The notes: generated by a model from the sequence alone, not told the origin. A stretch of 43,957 bases of DNA from Streptomyces silvae (GCF_016745505.1 NZ_JAERUC010000201.1:1-43957); one strand, 5' to 3'. Numbered from the stretch's first letter, positions 8,940 through 17,195 are shown. Program-made: numbers and translations.

Positions 8940-9024
8940 CTGAATGCAGTCCGACGTGGGACTCGTCGCGATACCGGAACGTACGATGCGTGCCGTGGAT
9001 CCGTGGAGCGAGAGAGGACAGCCG

Positions 9025-9657
9025 GTGGCACAAGCGCAGGAACCGCCGCGGACCCCGGGGACGCGGCGACGCGGGGCCGAACTGGAGGAGGCCATCCTGC
9101 GGGCCGCCGCCGAGGTGCTGAAGGAGTCCGGCGTCCAGGCCCTGACGATGGACGAGGTGGCCCGGCGGGCCGGGACCAACAAGAACGCGCTGTACCGGCG
9201 TTGGCCCAACCGCGTCGCGCTCGGCGTGGCGGCGTACCGCCGGCTGGCCGCGGCGGAGACCGTGCTGCCCGACACCGGCTCGTTGCGCGGGGACACCCTG
9301 GAGATGCTGCGCCGCGCGAACAGCACCTGGTCGTCGCCGTACGGCGAGATCCTGCGCGGCCTGATCGCTGCGGCGGGCAGCGCCCCGGAGCTGCTGGCCG
9401 AGCTGCGCGACCCGTCCGGCGAGAGCGCGCACAAGGCGGCCTGGCTGACCGTGCTGGGCCGGGCGGTGGCCCGTGGTGACGCCGCCCCCGAGGCGCTGCA
9501 CCCCCGGGTCGCGTACACGCCCATGGCGCTGCTGCGCAACGAGTACGTGATGCTCGGCGTCCCGGCCGTGCCCGACACCGTCCTCGTCGAGATCGTCGAC
9601 GAGGTCTTCCTGCCCCTGGTCCGCGGACGGGCCCCGCACGGGGCGGCACCCGGCTGA
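9025..9657 (+). CDS. TetR-family transcriptional repressor
   Basis: A 210-aa regulator. The N-terminal helix-turn-helix is clear: LEEAILRAAAEVLKESGVQALTMDEVARRAG, then TNKNALYRRWPNR (about residues 20-70), the hallmark of TetR/AcrR proteins. The helical C-terminal part would bind an inducer and dimerise. The chosen GTG at 9025 has AGAGAGGA six bases upstream. In-frame ATGs at 8944 and 8986 exist, but the first lies almost in the operator and neither has as good a ribosome binding site. It is divergent from the TIM-barrel gene with two matching palindromes between them, so it most likely regulates itself and that gene. Confidence 0.9.
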   Translation: MAQAQEPPRTPGTRRRGAELEEAILRAAAEVLKESGVQALTMDEVARRAGTNKNALYRRWPNRVALGVAAYRRLAAAETVLPDTGSLRGDTLEMLRRANSTWSSPYGEILRGLIAAAGSAPELLAELRDPSGESAHKAAWLTVLGRAVARGDAAPEALHPRVAYTPMALLRNEYVMLGVPAVPDTVLVEIVDEVFLPLVRGRAPHGAAPG

Positions 9658-9777
9658 TGCCGTGAAGGCCGGCACGGCAGGCAGTACGTCGCCCGGCCGG
9701 GCCGGGCCGGGGTGCGGCCGGGGGCGTCGTGTGGATAAGTGGCAGGGAGCCCTGTCCACCACCCACGGAGTGCGCGC

Positions 9778-10854
9778 ATGTCCGACGCCGTACCGGAGCC
9801 CGTTGTGGTCCAGCCCGTCGTGGCACCGCTGACCAGCGCCGCGGTGGTGCTGGTCGCGACGATCGAGCCGGGCGGCGAGTCGGCCGTGCGCGAGGTGCTG
9901 CCCGATCTCGCCGCGTTCGCGCGGTCGATCGGCTTCCGGGTGCCGAGCGCCGGGCTCGCCTGTGTGACGGGCTTCGGCTCCGAGGCGTGGGACCGGCTGT
10001 TCGCGGGGCCGCGGCCGGCCCGTCTCCACCCGTTCCAGGAGCTCCGGGGCCCCGTCCACCGCGCCCCGGCCACACCGGGCGACCTGCTGTTCCATGTGCG
10101 CGCCGGACGGATGGACGTCTGCTACGAGTGGGCCTCCCAGCTCCTCGGACGGCTCGGCGGTGCGGTGAAGGTGGTCGACGAGACCCACGGATTCCGCTAC
10201 TTCGACCACCGGGACCTGCTCGGTTTCGTCGACGGTACGGAGAACCCGGTGGGCGACGACGCGAGGGCCGCGGCCATCGTCGGTCCGGAGGACCCGGCCT
10301 TCGAGGGCGGCAGCTACGTCGTGGTGCAGAAGTACCTGCACGATCTGGCGGGCTGGAACAGGCTGAGCACCGAGGAGCAGGAACGGGTCATCGGCCGTAC
10401 GAAGTTCACGGACATGGAGCTCGCCGACGACGTCAAGCCGGCCGATTCGCACATCGCCCTGAACACCGTCACCGGCGACGACGGCGCCGAACGCGACATC
10501 CTGCGCGCCAACATGCCCTTCGGCAGCTTCGAACAGGGCGAGTTCGGGACGTACTTCATCGGTTACGCGGCCGATCCGTCGGTCACCGAACAGATGCTCC
10601 GCAACATGTTCCTGGGGAGCCCGCCCGGCACCCACGACCGCATCCTCGACTTCTCCACGGCAGTCACCGGCACGCTCTTCCACGCCCCCAGCGCCGACTT
10701 CCTCGACGCGCCTCCGCCGCCGCCCTCCCCCGCCGGGACCACAGCCGTCCCGGAGCCGCAGCCCTCGGAGCAGCGCTCCACGGCCACGCCGGCGCCGGTG
10801 GTCCGCGACGGTTCGCTGCGTATCGGCAGCCTGCAAGAAAGCGCCCCGCGATGA
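9778..10854 (+). CDS. DyP-type heme peroxidase, encapsulin cargo
   Basis: A 358-aa dye-decolourising peroxidase. It has the family motif GFVDGTENP (about 149-157), whose Asp replaces the distal His of plant peroxidases, and the likely proximal heme-ligand His in DSHIALN (about 225). There is no Tat or Sec signal, as in class B DyPs. After a Pro-rich linker (about 305-335) the protein ends with DGSLRIGSLQESAPR. The GSLxIGSL core is the known targeting peptide that docks DyPs inside encapsulin shells, so the enzyme would be packaged by the next gene's product. ATG 9778 has CGGAG seven bases upstream. Its stop overlaps the encapsulin start (ATGA), indicating coupled translation and matched synthesis of cargo and shell. 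Confidence 0.95.
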   Translation: MSDAVPEPVVVQPVVAPLTSAAVVLVATIEPGGESAVREVLPDLAAFARSIGFRVPSAGLACVTGFGSEAWDRLFAGPRPARLHPFQELRGPVHRAPATPGDLLFHVRAGRMDVCYEWASQLLGRLGGAVKVVDETHGFRYFDHRDLLGFVDGTENPVGDDARAAAIVGPEDPAFEGGSYVVVQKYLHDLAGWNRLSTEEQERVIGRTKFTDMELADDVKPADSHIALNTVTGDDGAERDILRANMPFGSFEQGEFGTYFIGYAADPSVTEQMLRNMFLGSPPGTHDRILDFSTAVTGTLFHAPSADFLDAPPPPPSPAGTTAVPEPQPSEQRSTATPAPVVRDGSLRIGSLQESAPR

Positions 10855-11648
10855 ACAACCTGCACCGTGAACTCGCCCCTGTCACCGATTCCGCCTGGGA
10901 GCAGATCGAGGAGGAGGCCAGACGCACCTTCAGCCGGCATGTGGCGGGCCGCCGGGTCGTCGACGTCAGCGACCCGCAGGGCCCGGAGCTGTCGGCGATC
11001 GGCGACGGGCATCTGCGCGACATCGACCCTCCCACCCCCGATGTGATCGCCCGGGCCCGCACGGCGCGGCCGGTCATCGAGTGGCGGGTGCCGTTCACGG
11101 TGACCCGGGCCGCCGTCGACGACGTGGAGCGCGGCTCCGAGGACAGCGACTGGCAGCCGGTCAAGGACGCGGCCCGCACCTGTGCGTTCGCCGAGGACAT
11201 GGCGGTCATCGACGGGTACGCGGCGGCCGGCATCACGGGGCTGCGGGGCGGTTCCTCGCACGCGCCGCTGCCGCTGCCGGCGGACGCGCGGGACTACCCG
11301 ACGGCGGTGAGCCAGGCGCTGACCCGGCTGCGGCTCGCCGGGGTCGACGGGCCGTACCGGCTGCTGCTCGGCGCGGACGCGTACACCGAGGCCACCGAGA
11401 CCTCCGACCACGGTTATCCGGTGGCCACCCATCTGGCACGGCAGCTCGACGAGTCCATCCTGTGGGCGCCCGCCGTCGCCGGAGGGCTCCTGCTGTCCAC
11501 CCGTGGCGGCGACTTCGAGCTGTGCCTGGGCCAGGACCTGTCCATCGGGTATCTGGACCACGACGCGACCAGCATCAGGCTCTACTTCCACCAGGCGTTC
11601 ACCTTCCGGATGCTGACGCCCGAGGCCGTGGTCCCGCTCATCGCCTGA
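10851..11648 (+). CDS. Encapsulin shell protein (family 1, linocin M18/CFP29 type)
   Basis: A 265-aa HK97-fold protein that self-assembles into a protein nanocompartment. The N-terminus MNNLHRELAPVTDSAWEQIEEEARRTF is the helix that contacts cargo. Further typical segments are RRVVDVSDPQGPE, EDMAVIDGYAAAGI, GPYRLLLGADAYTEATET, and the C-terminal DLSIGYLDHDATSIRLYFHQAFTFR. The length fits T=1, 60-subunit family 1 encapsulins. The ATG overlaps the stop of the DyP gene, and DyP carries the matching targeting peptide. The compartment therefore probably houses a peroxidase, with a likely role in oxidative stress or oxidation of an unknown substrate. Confidence 0.96.
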   Translation: MNNLHRELAPVTDSAWEQIEEEARRTFSRHVAGRRVVDVSDPQGPELSAIGDGHLRDIDPPTPDVIARARTARPVIEWRVPFTVTRAAVDDVERGSEDSDWQPVKDAARTCAFAEDMAVIDGYAAAGITGLRGGSSHAPLPLPADARDYPTAVSQALTRLRLAGVDGPYRLLLGADAYTEATETSDHGYPVATHLARQLDESILWAPAVAGGLLLSTRGGDFELCLGQDLSIGYLDHDATSIRLYFHQAFTFRMLTPEAVVPLIA

Positions 11649-11752
11649 AGGCACCGACCTGCGAGGCTCCCATCGACGCCACCCGCCCCACACCGCCACC
11701 CGGTCCCGCAAGCCCTTCCGGCCGCCCACCGCGCTCCGCCCGGTTCGCCGAG

Positions 11753-13054
11753 GTGCTGCGCCTCGCGGTGGCGGAAGGGCTGCTGGGCGAGGAGCGTCCC
11801 CTCGCGGGCTTCCTGGACGCGGACGGGATCCGCGAGAGTGCCGAAGCGCTGCGCGACGCGTTCGCCGCCGAACCGGGCGTGCGGGTGCTGCACACCTTCG
11901 CCGCGAAGGCCGCGTCGCTGATCCCGGTCCTGCGGCTGCTGGCCGACTGCGGCATGGGGTGCGAGGTGGCCGGCCCGGGCGAGCTGAGGCTCGCGGTCGA
12001 GGCCGGCTTCGCCCCGGCACGGATCGTCCTGGACTCCCCCGCCAAGACCCGGGACGAGCTCCGGCTGGCCCTGGCGCTCGGTGTCGCCGTGAACGCGGAC
12101 AGCTTCGGCGAGATCCGCCGTATCGAGGGACTCCGCTCGCCCGGCTCGGCCTCCGTCCTGGGGCTGCGGGTGAATCCGCAGGTGGGGGGCGGTTCCATCG
12201 GCGCCATGAGCACGGCGACGGCCACCTCGAAGTTCGGGGTGGCCCTGCGCGACCCCGGTGCCCGTGAGCGGGTCGTCCAGACCTTCGTCAAGCGTCCCTG
12301 GCTGACCCGGCTGCACGCCCATGTCGGCTCGCAAGGGTGCTCGCTGGAACTCATCGCCGCGGGCATCGCCGAGACGTACCGGCTCGCCGAGGAGATCAAC
12401 GGGATGCTGGGCACGCGCCGGGTCACCGGGATCGACATCGGGGGCGGGCTGCCGGTCAACTTCGACGACGACGAGACCCGCCCCGCCTTCGCGGAGTACG
12501 TGGCGGCGCTCCGCTCCGCGGCTCCGGGCCTCTTCGACGGGCGCTACGACCTGGTCACCGAGTTCGGCAGGTCCCTGCTCGCCAAGAACGGCTTCATCGG
12601 GGCGCGCGTGGAGTACACGAAGGATGCGGGCGGGCGCCGCATCGCGCTCACCCACGCGGGGGCCCAGATCGCCACCCGTACCGTGTTCATGCCCGACGCG
12701 TGGCCGCTGCGGATCGGCGCGTTCGACGGGGAGGGCCGCCCCCGCGGCGGGCCGCCGATGGTGCAGGACATCGCGGGGCCGTGCTGCTTCGCGGGGGACG
12801 TCGTGGCCCATGCCCGGGAGCTGCCCGAGCTACGGGAGGGCGACTTCGTCGTCCTGTACGACACGGGGGCGTACTACTTCTCCACCCCGTGGGCCTACAA
12901 CAGCCTGCCCCGGCCGGCCGTGTACGGCTTCGCGGGGGAAACCGGCAGCCTGCGCTTCGCCCCGGTGCGCGAGGCGCAGTCGCTGGACTCGGTGGCTGCG
13001 GAGAGCGGGCTGCGCCACGCCGGGGCGCTGACAGGGCTGCACGGCCGGCCGTAG
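11753..13054 (+). CDS. Group IV PLP-dependent decarboxylase (diaminopimelate/ornithine decarboxylase-like)
   Basis: An alanine-racemase-type barrel enzyme. The Schiff-base lysine lies in HTFAAKAAS, the phosphate-binding glycines in GIDIGGGLPVNF, and the C-terminal region has VLYDTGAYYFSTPWAYN. HVGSQGCS corresponds to the HIGS segment of DAP decarboxylases. It may belong to the branch often called Y4yA. The substrate is unknown, and it is not next to lysine genes. The start is uncertain: GTG 11753 gives 433 aa without a strong ribosome binding site. The reading stays protein-like and open back to 11645, where a CTG overlaps the encapsulin stop (CTGA); no ATG, GTG or TTG lies between. It could be a third gene of the encapsulin operon. 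Confidence 0.8.
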   Translation: MLRLAVAEGLLGEERPLAGFLDADGIRESAEALRDAFAAEPGVRVLHTFAAKAASLIPVLRLLADCGMGCEVAGPGELRLAVEAGFAPARIVLDSPAKTRDELRLALALGVAVNADSFGEIRRIEGLRSPGSASVLGLRVNPQVGGGSIGAMSTATATSKFGVALRDPGARERVVQTFVKRPWLTRLHAHVGSQGCSLELIAAGIAETYRLAEEINGMLGTRRVTGIDIGGGLPVNFDDDETRPAFAEYVAALRSAAPGLFDGRYDLVTEFGRSLLAKNGFIGARVEYTKDAGGRRIALTHAGAQIATRTVFMPDAWPLRIGAFDGEGRPRGGPPMVQDIAGPCCFAGDVVAHARELPELREGDFVVLYDTGAYYFSTPWAYNSLPRPAVYGFAGETGSLRFAPVREAQSLDSVAAESGLRHAGALTGLHGRP

Positions 13055-13064
13055 GAACTCCGGG

Positions 13065-13265
13065 TCACCCCGTCGGCTGGGGCGAGGGCTCCGGCTCGGG
13101 TACCGGTTCGGGGTTCGGGTCCGGCGGCTGCGGGATCGGGTCGGGCGCGGGGCCGGGCGGCACGGGGCCCGGCGGCACGGGCGGCGGGGAGGGCACCGGC
13201 GTCGGCGGTCCCGGCACGGGCGGGGGCGTCGGCACGGGCACGGGGTCGGGACTGGGGTGAGTCAT
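13065..13265 (-). CDS. Small proline-rich repetitive protein (66 aa)
   Basis: A 66-residue protein, almost half proline, in PxPxP runs with Glu/Asp and Gly (for example PVPTPPPVPGPP and PEPVPEPEPSP). It has no signal peptide, membrane segment or cysteine. The reason to take it as a gene is the ribosome binding site AGGAGGA six bases before the ATG, one of the best in the window. The extended polyproline structure suggests a disordered linker-like or binding protein. No family is recognised. It converges on the decarboxylase gene, with only 10 bases between the stops. Confidence 0.55.
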   Translation of the reverse strand: MTHPSPDPVPVPTPPPVPGPPTPVPSPPPVPPGPVPPGPAPDPIPQPPDPNPEPVPEPEPSPQPTG

Positions 13266-13395
13266 CTCGGTCCTCCTGGTGCGACGGACGGGACGAGTGG
13301 ATCTCTCTCCACCGTCTCCCCGTGCGGCTTCCCTCGCCTGCCGAGTCCATACGTACGCGCTGTGACTCCTGGCCCGGGAGACCCCGGGCCGCGCC

Positions 13396-13755
13396 TCAGA
13401 ACAGCTCGGGATGCGACCCGAGCTGCCGCTCGGCCCCGCGCACCAGCTCGTCGGGGGCCTTCGGGGCCTGCTCGGGGTGCCGCTCGGCCCACGCGGCGAG
13501 GTACGGGCAGAGCGGGACGACGGGGACCCCCTGCCGGGCCGCCAGCGCGTAGAACTCCCGCGCGAGGGCGCCGGCGACTCCCTTGCCCTCGTGCTCCGGC
13601 CGGACGACGGTGTGCACGCCGACGAGGGCGCCGGGCTCGGGATACATCACGAAGTACGCGATGGTCCCCGCGACCGAGCCGCCCTCGTCGAGGGCCACCA
13701 GCTTGCCGTGCTCCCGGTCGTCCCTGATCTCCACTGCGGTGCGCTCCTCTGCCAT
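13396..13755 (-). CDS. Small GNAT-family N-acetyltransferase
   Basis: A 119-aa single-domain protein of the short YjdJ-like GNAT type. A central strand pair (GTIAYFVMYPEPGALVGVHTVV) precedes the acetyl-CoA pyrophosphate loop EHEGKGVAGALAREF (about 55-69) and the strand VPVVPLCPYLAAWAERHPE. The PLCPYL...HPE ending is characteristic of this small acetyltransferase group. The substrate is unknown. The ATG at 13755 is preceded by AAGGAG. It is on the same strand as panD, whose stop lies about 40 bases upstream, so the two may be co-transcribed. Confidence 0.85.
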   Translation of the reverse strand: MAEERTAVEIRDDREHGKLVALDEGGSVAGTIAYFVMYPEPGALVGVHTVVRPEHEGKGVAGALAREFYALAARQGVPVVPLCPYLAAWAERHPEQAPKAPDELVRGAERQLGSHPELF

Positions 13756-13793
13756 GGCGGGACTCCTTCGTACGGCGAAACTTCCGGGCTGGA

Positions 13794-14219
13794 TCAGCCC
13801 TGTGCGGGAACGGCCTGCGGACTGCGCTCCGTACGCGAGCCCGGCACGGGCTCCGATGCGTCGGCACCCACGGCCACGATGCGGTTCGCCGCGTCGACGT
13901 GCACGACACTTGGCACGAGGGCACGCGCCTCGGCGTCGTCGACCTGGGCGTAACTGATGAGAATGACCAGGTCACCGGGGTGCACGAGGTGAGCGGCGGC
14001 GCCGTTGATCCCGATGACGCCGGAACCGCGTTCGCCCTCGATGACGTACGTCTCCAGGCGGGCGCCGTTGTCGATGTCCACGATATGCACGAGCTCGCCG
14101 GGCAGCAGGTCGGCGGCGTCCATCAGATCGGCGTCGATCGTCACGGAGCCGACATAGTGCAGGTCGGCCTGGGTCACGGTGGCTCGGTGGATCTTGGACT
14201 TGAACATCGTACGCATCAT
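13794..14219 (-). CDS. panD: Aspartate 1-decarboxylase precursor (PanD)
   Basis: A 141-aa pyruvoyl enzyme that makes beta-alanine from aspartate for pantothenate and coenzyme A synthesis. It opens MMRTMFKSKIHRATVTQADL, and the self-cleavage site Gly24-Ser25 lies in HYVGSVTIDADL; Ser25 becomes the pyruvoyl group. The GVIGINGAAAHLVHPGDLVILISYAQ core is standard. A C-terminal tail of about 25 residues (ASEPVPGSRTERSP...) extends beyond most homologues. GGGAG precedes the ATG at 14219; the next codon is also ATG. It is not beside panB or panC. An extra beta-alanine source could also serve secondary metabolism, but that is speculation. Confidence 0.96.
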   Translation of the reverse strand: MMRTMFKSKIHRATVTQADLHYVGSVTIDADLMDAADLLPGELVHIVDIDNGARLETYVIEGERGSGVIGINGAAAHLVHPGDLVILISYAQVDDAEARALVPSVVHVDAANRIVAVGADASEPVPGSRTERSPQAVPAQG

Positions 14220-14246
14220 GGAGATACTCCCGGGCTAGGCTCCCTG

Positions 14247-14262
14247 CCTGCGTTTTTGCAGG
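14247..14262. other. Short hairpin upstream of panD
   Basis: CCTGC and GCAGG enclose a T-rich loop (GTTTTT) 28 bases upstream of the panD start. It could be a leader structure or chance; no riboswitch class is recognised. Confidence 0.25.
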
Positions 14263-14342
14263 TCAAGTGCTGTTTCCACACTCTACAACGAGTCGCAGGT
14301 CCAGGGAGCTGTCCCCAGGTTCTTCAGGGCTCATGCTGACCA

Positions 14343-14600
14343 CTCGCTGACTATTCTGACACCCCGTACGCGGCTGCCATGGAGTACGTGGCCGGTCACA
14401 CGCTGCCGGCCTGCGCGGACAGCGATGGTGCACTTCCACTGCCGCCGGCGGCCGGCCTCGGGACGTTGCTCGCCGAAGGCTTGTCAGCAGTCCACGCAGC
14501 GGGGTGGCTCCATCGAGACCTGAAGCCGCAGAACGACACCCTGGGCGATGACGGTCCGATGATCATCAACTTCGGGCTGGACCAGCGCGCGCAGGCCGAT
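14343..14600 (+). pseudogene. Fragment of a Ser/Thr protein kinase
   Basis: A stretch of about 85 codons matches the middle of an actinobacterial Hanks-type kinase: AMEYVAGHTLP (hinge), GLSAVHAAGWLHRDLKPQN (catalytic loop with the HRD Asp, Lys and Asn), then GDDGPMIINFGLDQRA. The metal-binding DFG Asp is replaced by Asn (NFG). The N-lobe with the P-loop and catalytic Lys is missing upstream. Similarity stops after about 14600, where the activation loop should continue. No start codon with a good ribosome binding site precedes it. I read it as a decayed remnant, not a small gene. Confidence 0.75.
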
Positions 14601-14679
14601 GTCCCGATGGCAACGAGGACAAGGCGGGTGCTTCATCCAGGGGCGGGAAGGCGGTCGCGTCGGGGTGGAGGGGCGAGCG

Positions 14680-15372
14680 TCAGCCCTCGGTCGGCTGGGG
14701 TGCCGCGGACAGGCTCTGCTTGACGTACCGGCTGGTCTCATCGGCGAGCATCTCGGGCAGGCCGGCCTCGATCCCGTCCAGGGCCTGGGCCGCGACGTCG
14801 GCGGCAGCGACCTTCTGATCGGCGGGCACGCCGGCGGCCATGTCGGTGTCCATGTAGCCGACGTGCAGCGCCGAGACGGTGATCCCGCGCGGCGCCAGCT
14901 CCTCACGGGTCGCGTCGCTCAGTGCCCAAGCCGCGGCCTTGGAGGCCGCGTAGGAGCCGAGGGCGGCCGGGTGGAACCACGACAGGGCGGACAGGACGTT
15001 GAGTACGGCACCGCCGCCGTTGCCCTCGATGACAGGGGCGAAGGCGCGGGTCGCGACGAGCGGGCCGAAGAAGTTGGTCTCCATCTCGCGACGCACCTCG
15101 TCCAGGCCGCCTCCGACCAGCGTCGCGCCTGTGGAGATGCCCGCGTTGTTGATCAGCAGTGTCGCGTCGGATGCCACGCGGGCGGCCTCCCGTATCGACT
15201 CATGGTCCGTGACGTCGAGGCGCAGCGGCGTGACGTCCGGCAGGTCGACCGCCTCGGGACGGCGGGCCGCCGCGTAGACCTTCGCGCCGCGCTCGACGAG
15301 CTGGGCTGCGAGGTGTCGCCCGAGGCCTCGGTTGGCGCCGGTGACGACCGCGACCGTGTTCTTCAGTTCCAT
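14680..15372 (-). CDS. Short-chain dehydrogenase/reductase
   Basis: A 230-aa classical SDR. The NAD(P)-binding motif is TGANRGLG (about 11-18), followed by INNAG (about 78-82). The catalytic residues are Ser in SALSWF and Tyr/Lys in YAASK. Arg residues after the second strand (AAARRPEAV) suggest NADP(H) preference. The substrate is unknown. ATG 15372 has GAGGAG upstream; the longer in-frame reading lacks one. It is divergent from a TetR gene with a perfect palindrome between them, a typical repressor/oxidoreductase pair in which the enzyme is induced by its substrate or a toxic compound. Confidence 0.92.
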   Translation of the reverse strand: MELKNTVAVVTGANRGLGRHLAAQLVERGAKVYAAARRPEAVDLPDVTPLRLDVTDHESIREAARVASDATLLINNAGISTGATLVGGGLDEVRREMETNFFGPLVATRAFAPVIEGNGGGAVLNVLSALSWFHPAALGSYAASKAAAWALSDATREELAPRGITVSALHVGYMDTDMAAGVPADQKVAAADVAAQALDGIEAGLPEMLADETSRYVKQSLSAAPQPTEG

Positions 15373-15415
15373 GCTCGCTCCTCGTCCTGGCGGGCACCGT
15401 CGGCACCCGCACACA

Positions 15416-15439
15416 TTTAGATTACGCTTCCAATCTAAA
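15416..15439. promoter_or_regulatory. Palindromic operator between SDR and TetR genes
   Basis: TTTAGATT and AATCTAAA form perfect 8-bp arms around an 8-bp spacer, an AT-rich island in GC-rich DNA. This is the likely binding site of the TetR protein encoded at 15487. Confidence 0.8.
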
Positions 15440-15486
15440 CATGGGTCTACGATAGATGCCAGTCGACATCCAAGTGGGAGGTGGCC

Positions 15487-16047
15487 ATGGGCCGCGTATC
15501 GCAGGCGCAGGCGGAGGAAAATCGCAGGCGGGTGGTGGACACCGCCTCCCGGCTGTTCCGGGAGCAGGGCACCCACGTCAGCGTCGCCGACCTGATGAAG
15601 GCGGCCGGTCTGACCCACGGCGCGTTCTACAAGCAGTTCGCCTCCAAGGAGGCGCTCGTCGACGAGGCGACCGTCCATGCCTTCTCCGAGCTCGCCCAGC
15701 GCTACAGCGCTGGGCTCGAACGGCACGACGGGCAGCGCGGGGCCGCCCAGCAGGCACTGATCGACACCTACCTCTCCGTCGAACACCGTGACGACCCGGC
15801 GGACGGCTGTCCGGTCGCAGCCCTCGCCACGGACGTCGCGCGCGAGAGCGGGGGTAGCGAGGCCCGTCGTGCCTACGCCGAGGGGGTGGCCGACTTCGCC
15901 GGCTTCCTCGCCACCGACGACCAGGACGGCATCGTCCGCCTCTGTACCCTGTTCGGTGCGCTGGTCCTGGCCCGGGCCACCAAGGACTCCCCGCTCTCCC
16001 GAGAGATCCTTGACGCCGCGCGCGCAGCCCTGGCGGAAGCAGGCTGA
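15487..16047 (+). CDS. TetR/AcrR-family transcriptional regulator
   Basis: A 186-aa regulator. The DNA-binding domain is AEENRRRVVDTASRLFREQGTHVSVADLMKAAGLTHGAFYKQFASKEAL split over residues about 9-57, with the recognition helix LTHGAFYKQF typical of the group that controls adjacent oxidoreductases. The C-terminal region contains DPADGCPVAALATDVAR, characteristic of this TetR branch. ATG 15487 follows GGGAGG at 7-base spacing; the GTG at 15481 is too close to that site. It probably represses the divergent SDR gene through the 15416-15439 palindrome. Confidence 0.92.
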   Translation: MGRVSQAQAEENRRRVVDTASRLFREQGTHVSVADLMKAAGLTHGAFYKQFASKEALVDEATVHAFSELAQRYSAGLERHDGQRGAAQQALIDTYLSVEHRDDPADGCPVAALATDVARESGGSEARRAYAEGVADFAGFLATDDQDGIVRLCTLFGALVLARATKDSPLSREILDAARAALAEAG

Positions 16048-16495
16048 TCAAGGGGCGGTGCGGGTGTACGCCGACGGCACGCGTGGGCGCCGAGGCGTTC
16101 GCGGCCAGGCAGAGGTGGCGGGAGAAGGCCGTCGGCTCCTGGCGCACCGACACCACCGGGCGCGAGTCGGTTCCGGGCCACATGTCCGTGAAGTGTCAGC
16201 TGCGCAGCCGACGTCAGCGTGTCGGCAGGCCTGCGACGCGCTCCGGGATGTCGCGCCTGAATTCGTCGGCGCTCGCGGCGACATTCACGCTTGCCGCCAT
16301 CGCGAGGAACATCACGGCGGGGCACGATGCGTGCCGTGTCGCCGCGTGTGCCTATGCGTCCTGGTGCTGCACTGTCCGGTGACCATGGGGCTGCCCGTGG
16401 GGAGTGAAGTCGGCAGGTCCGCCATTCGGATGAAGGCGGAAGCTCGCTCGGTGAGGTTCGCCCAACTCCGAACACGCGGGAGGTCAGGTCGTCGC
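16048..16495. other. Gene-poor stretch, no gene recognised
   Basis: About 450 bases after the TetR gene with weaker coding character than the surroundings. A minus-strand reading near 16035-16183 (beginning MWPGTDSRPVVSVRQEP) has a protein-like flavour and may be a scrap of an old gene, but I cannot identify it. Confidence 0.4.
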
Positions 16496-17165
16496 ATGGA
16501 AATCGGCTACAAACTGGCGTCGGAAGCCTTCGGCCCGCGTGAACTCATCCGGCAGGCGGTCCGTGCGGAGGCGGCGGGTTTCGACTTCGTCGAATGAGCG
16601 ATCACCACCCCCCGTGGCTCGACGTCCAGGGGCACTCCTCCTTCACCTGGACGGTGCTGGGCGCGATCGCCGCCCGGACGGAACGTGTCGCGCTGGTGAC
16701 CGGAGCGACGTGCCCTATGGTCCGCTGCCACTCGGAGATCATCGCGCAGGCCGCGGCCACCCTCGCTCTGGTCTCCGATGGCCGTTTCGTCCCGGGCGTG
16801 GGTTTCGGTGAACGGCTCAACGAGCATGTCGTGGGGCGCGGTTTCCCCGACCACGTGCGCGAACGACACGAGCTGCTCCGTGAGGCGCTGGAGATCATCC
16901 GCCTGCTGTGGCGCGGCGGTTACCGCTCCCACCACGGCAAGCACCTACGGCTGTCGGATGCCCGCGTGTTCGACCTGCCCGAGGAGCTTCCGCTCATCGC
17001 CGTCGCCGCGAGCGGCCCGCTCTCCGCCCGGTTCGCCGCGGAGCTCGGCGACGGCCTGTTCGCCACGGAGGACAAAGCCTCGATCGTCCAGCACTACCGG
17101 GGTGCTGGCGGTTCCGGACCCGGGTACGCGGAGGTGCCGACGGCGTGGGCTCCCGACGCGCGGTC
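16496..17165 (+). pseudogene. LLM-class F420-dependent oxidoreductase, frameshifted and 3'-truncated
   Basis: The start MEIGYKLASEAFGPRELI (ATG 16496) reads to GFDFVE and stops at 16597. One frame over it continues MSDHHPPWLDVQGHSSFTW from 16594 through GLFATEDK, with the family's HSSFTWTVLGAIAARTERV and VGFGERLNEHVVG segments. One A is missing at 16594-16597 (GTCGAATGAGC instead of GTCGAAATGAGC). After about 17150 (YAEVPTAWAPD) the similarity ends, so the last third of the usual 320-330 aa is gone and the sequence runs into the 3' end of the carboxyltransferase gene on the other strand. It would have been an F420-dependent, G6PDH-like enzyme. Confidence 0.82.
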
Positions 17166-17195
17166 CGCTTGTGCCGGTTCCTCCGGCCCGCGCGC

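Noticed and set aside
12895..13350. Long overlapping reading on the minus strand opposite the decarboxylase end
   Set aside because: Arg/Ala/Pro-rich shadow frame without a ribosome binding site; the plus-strand decarboxylase is clearly real there.
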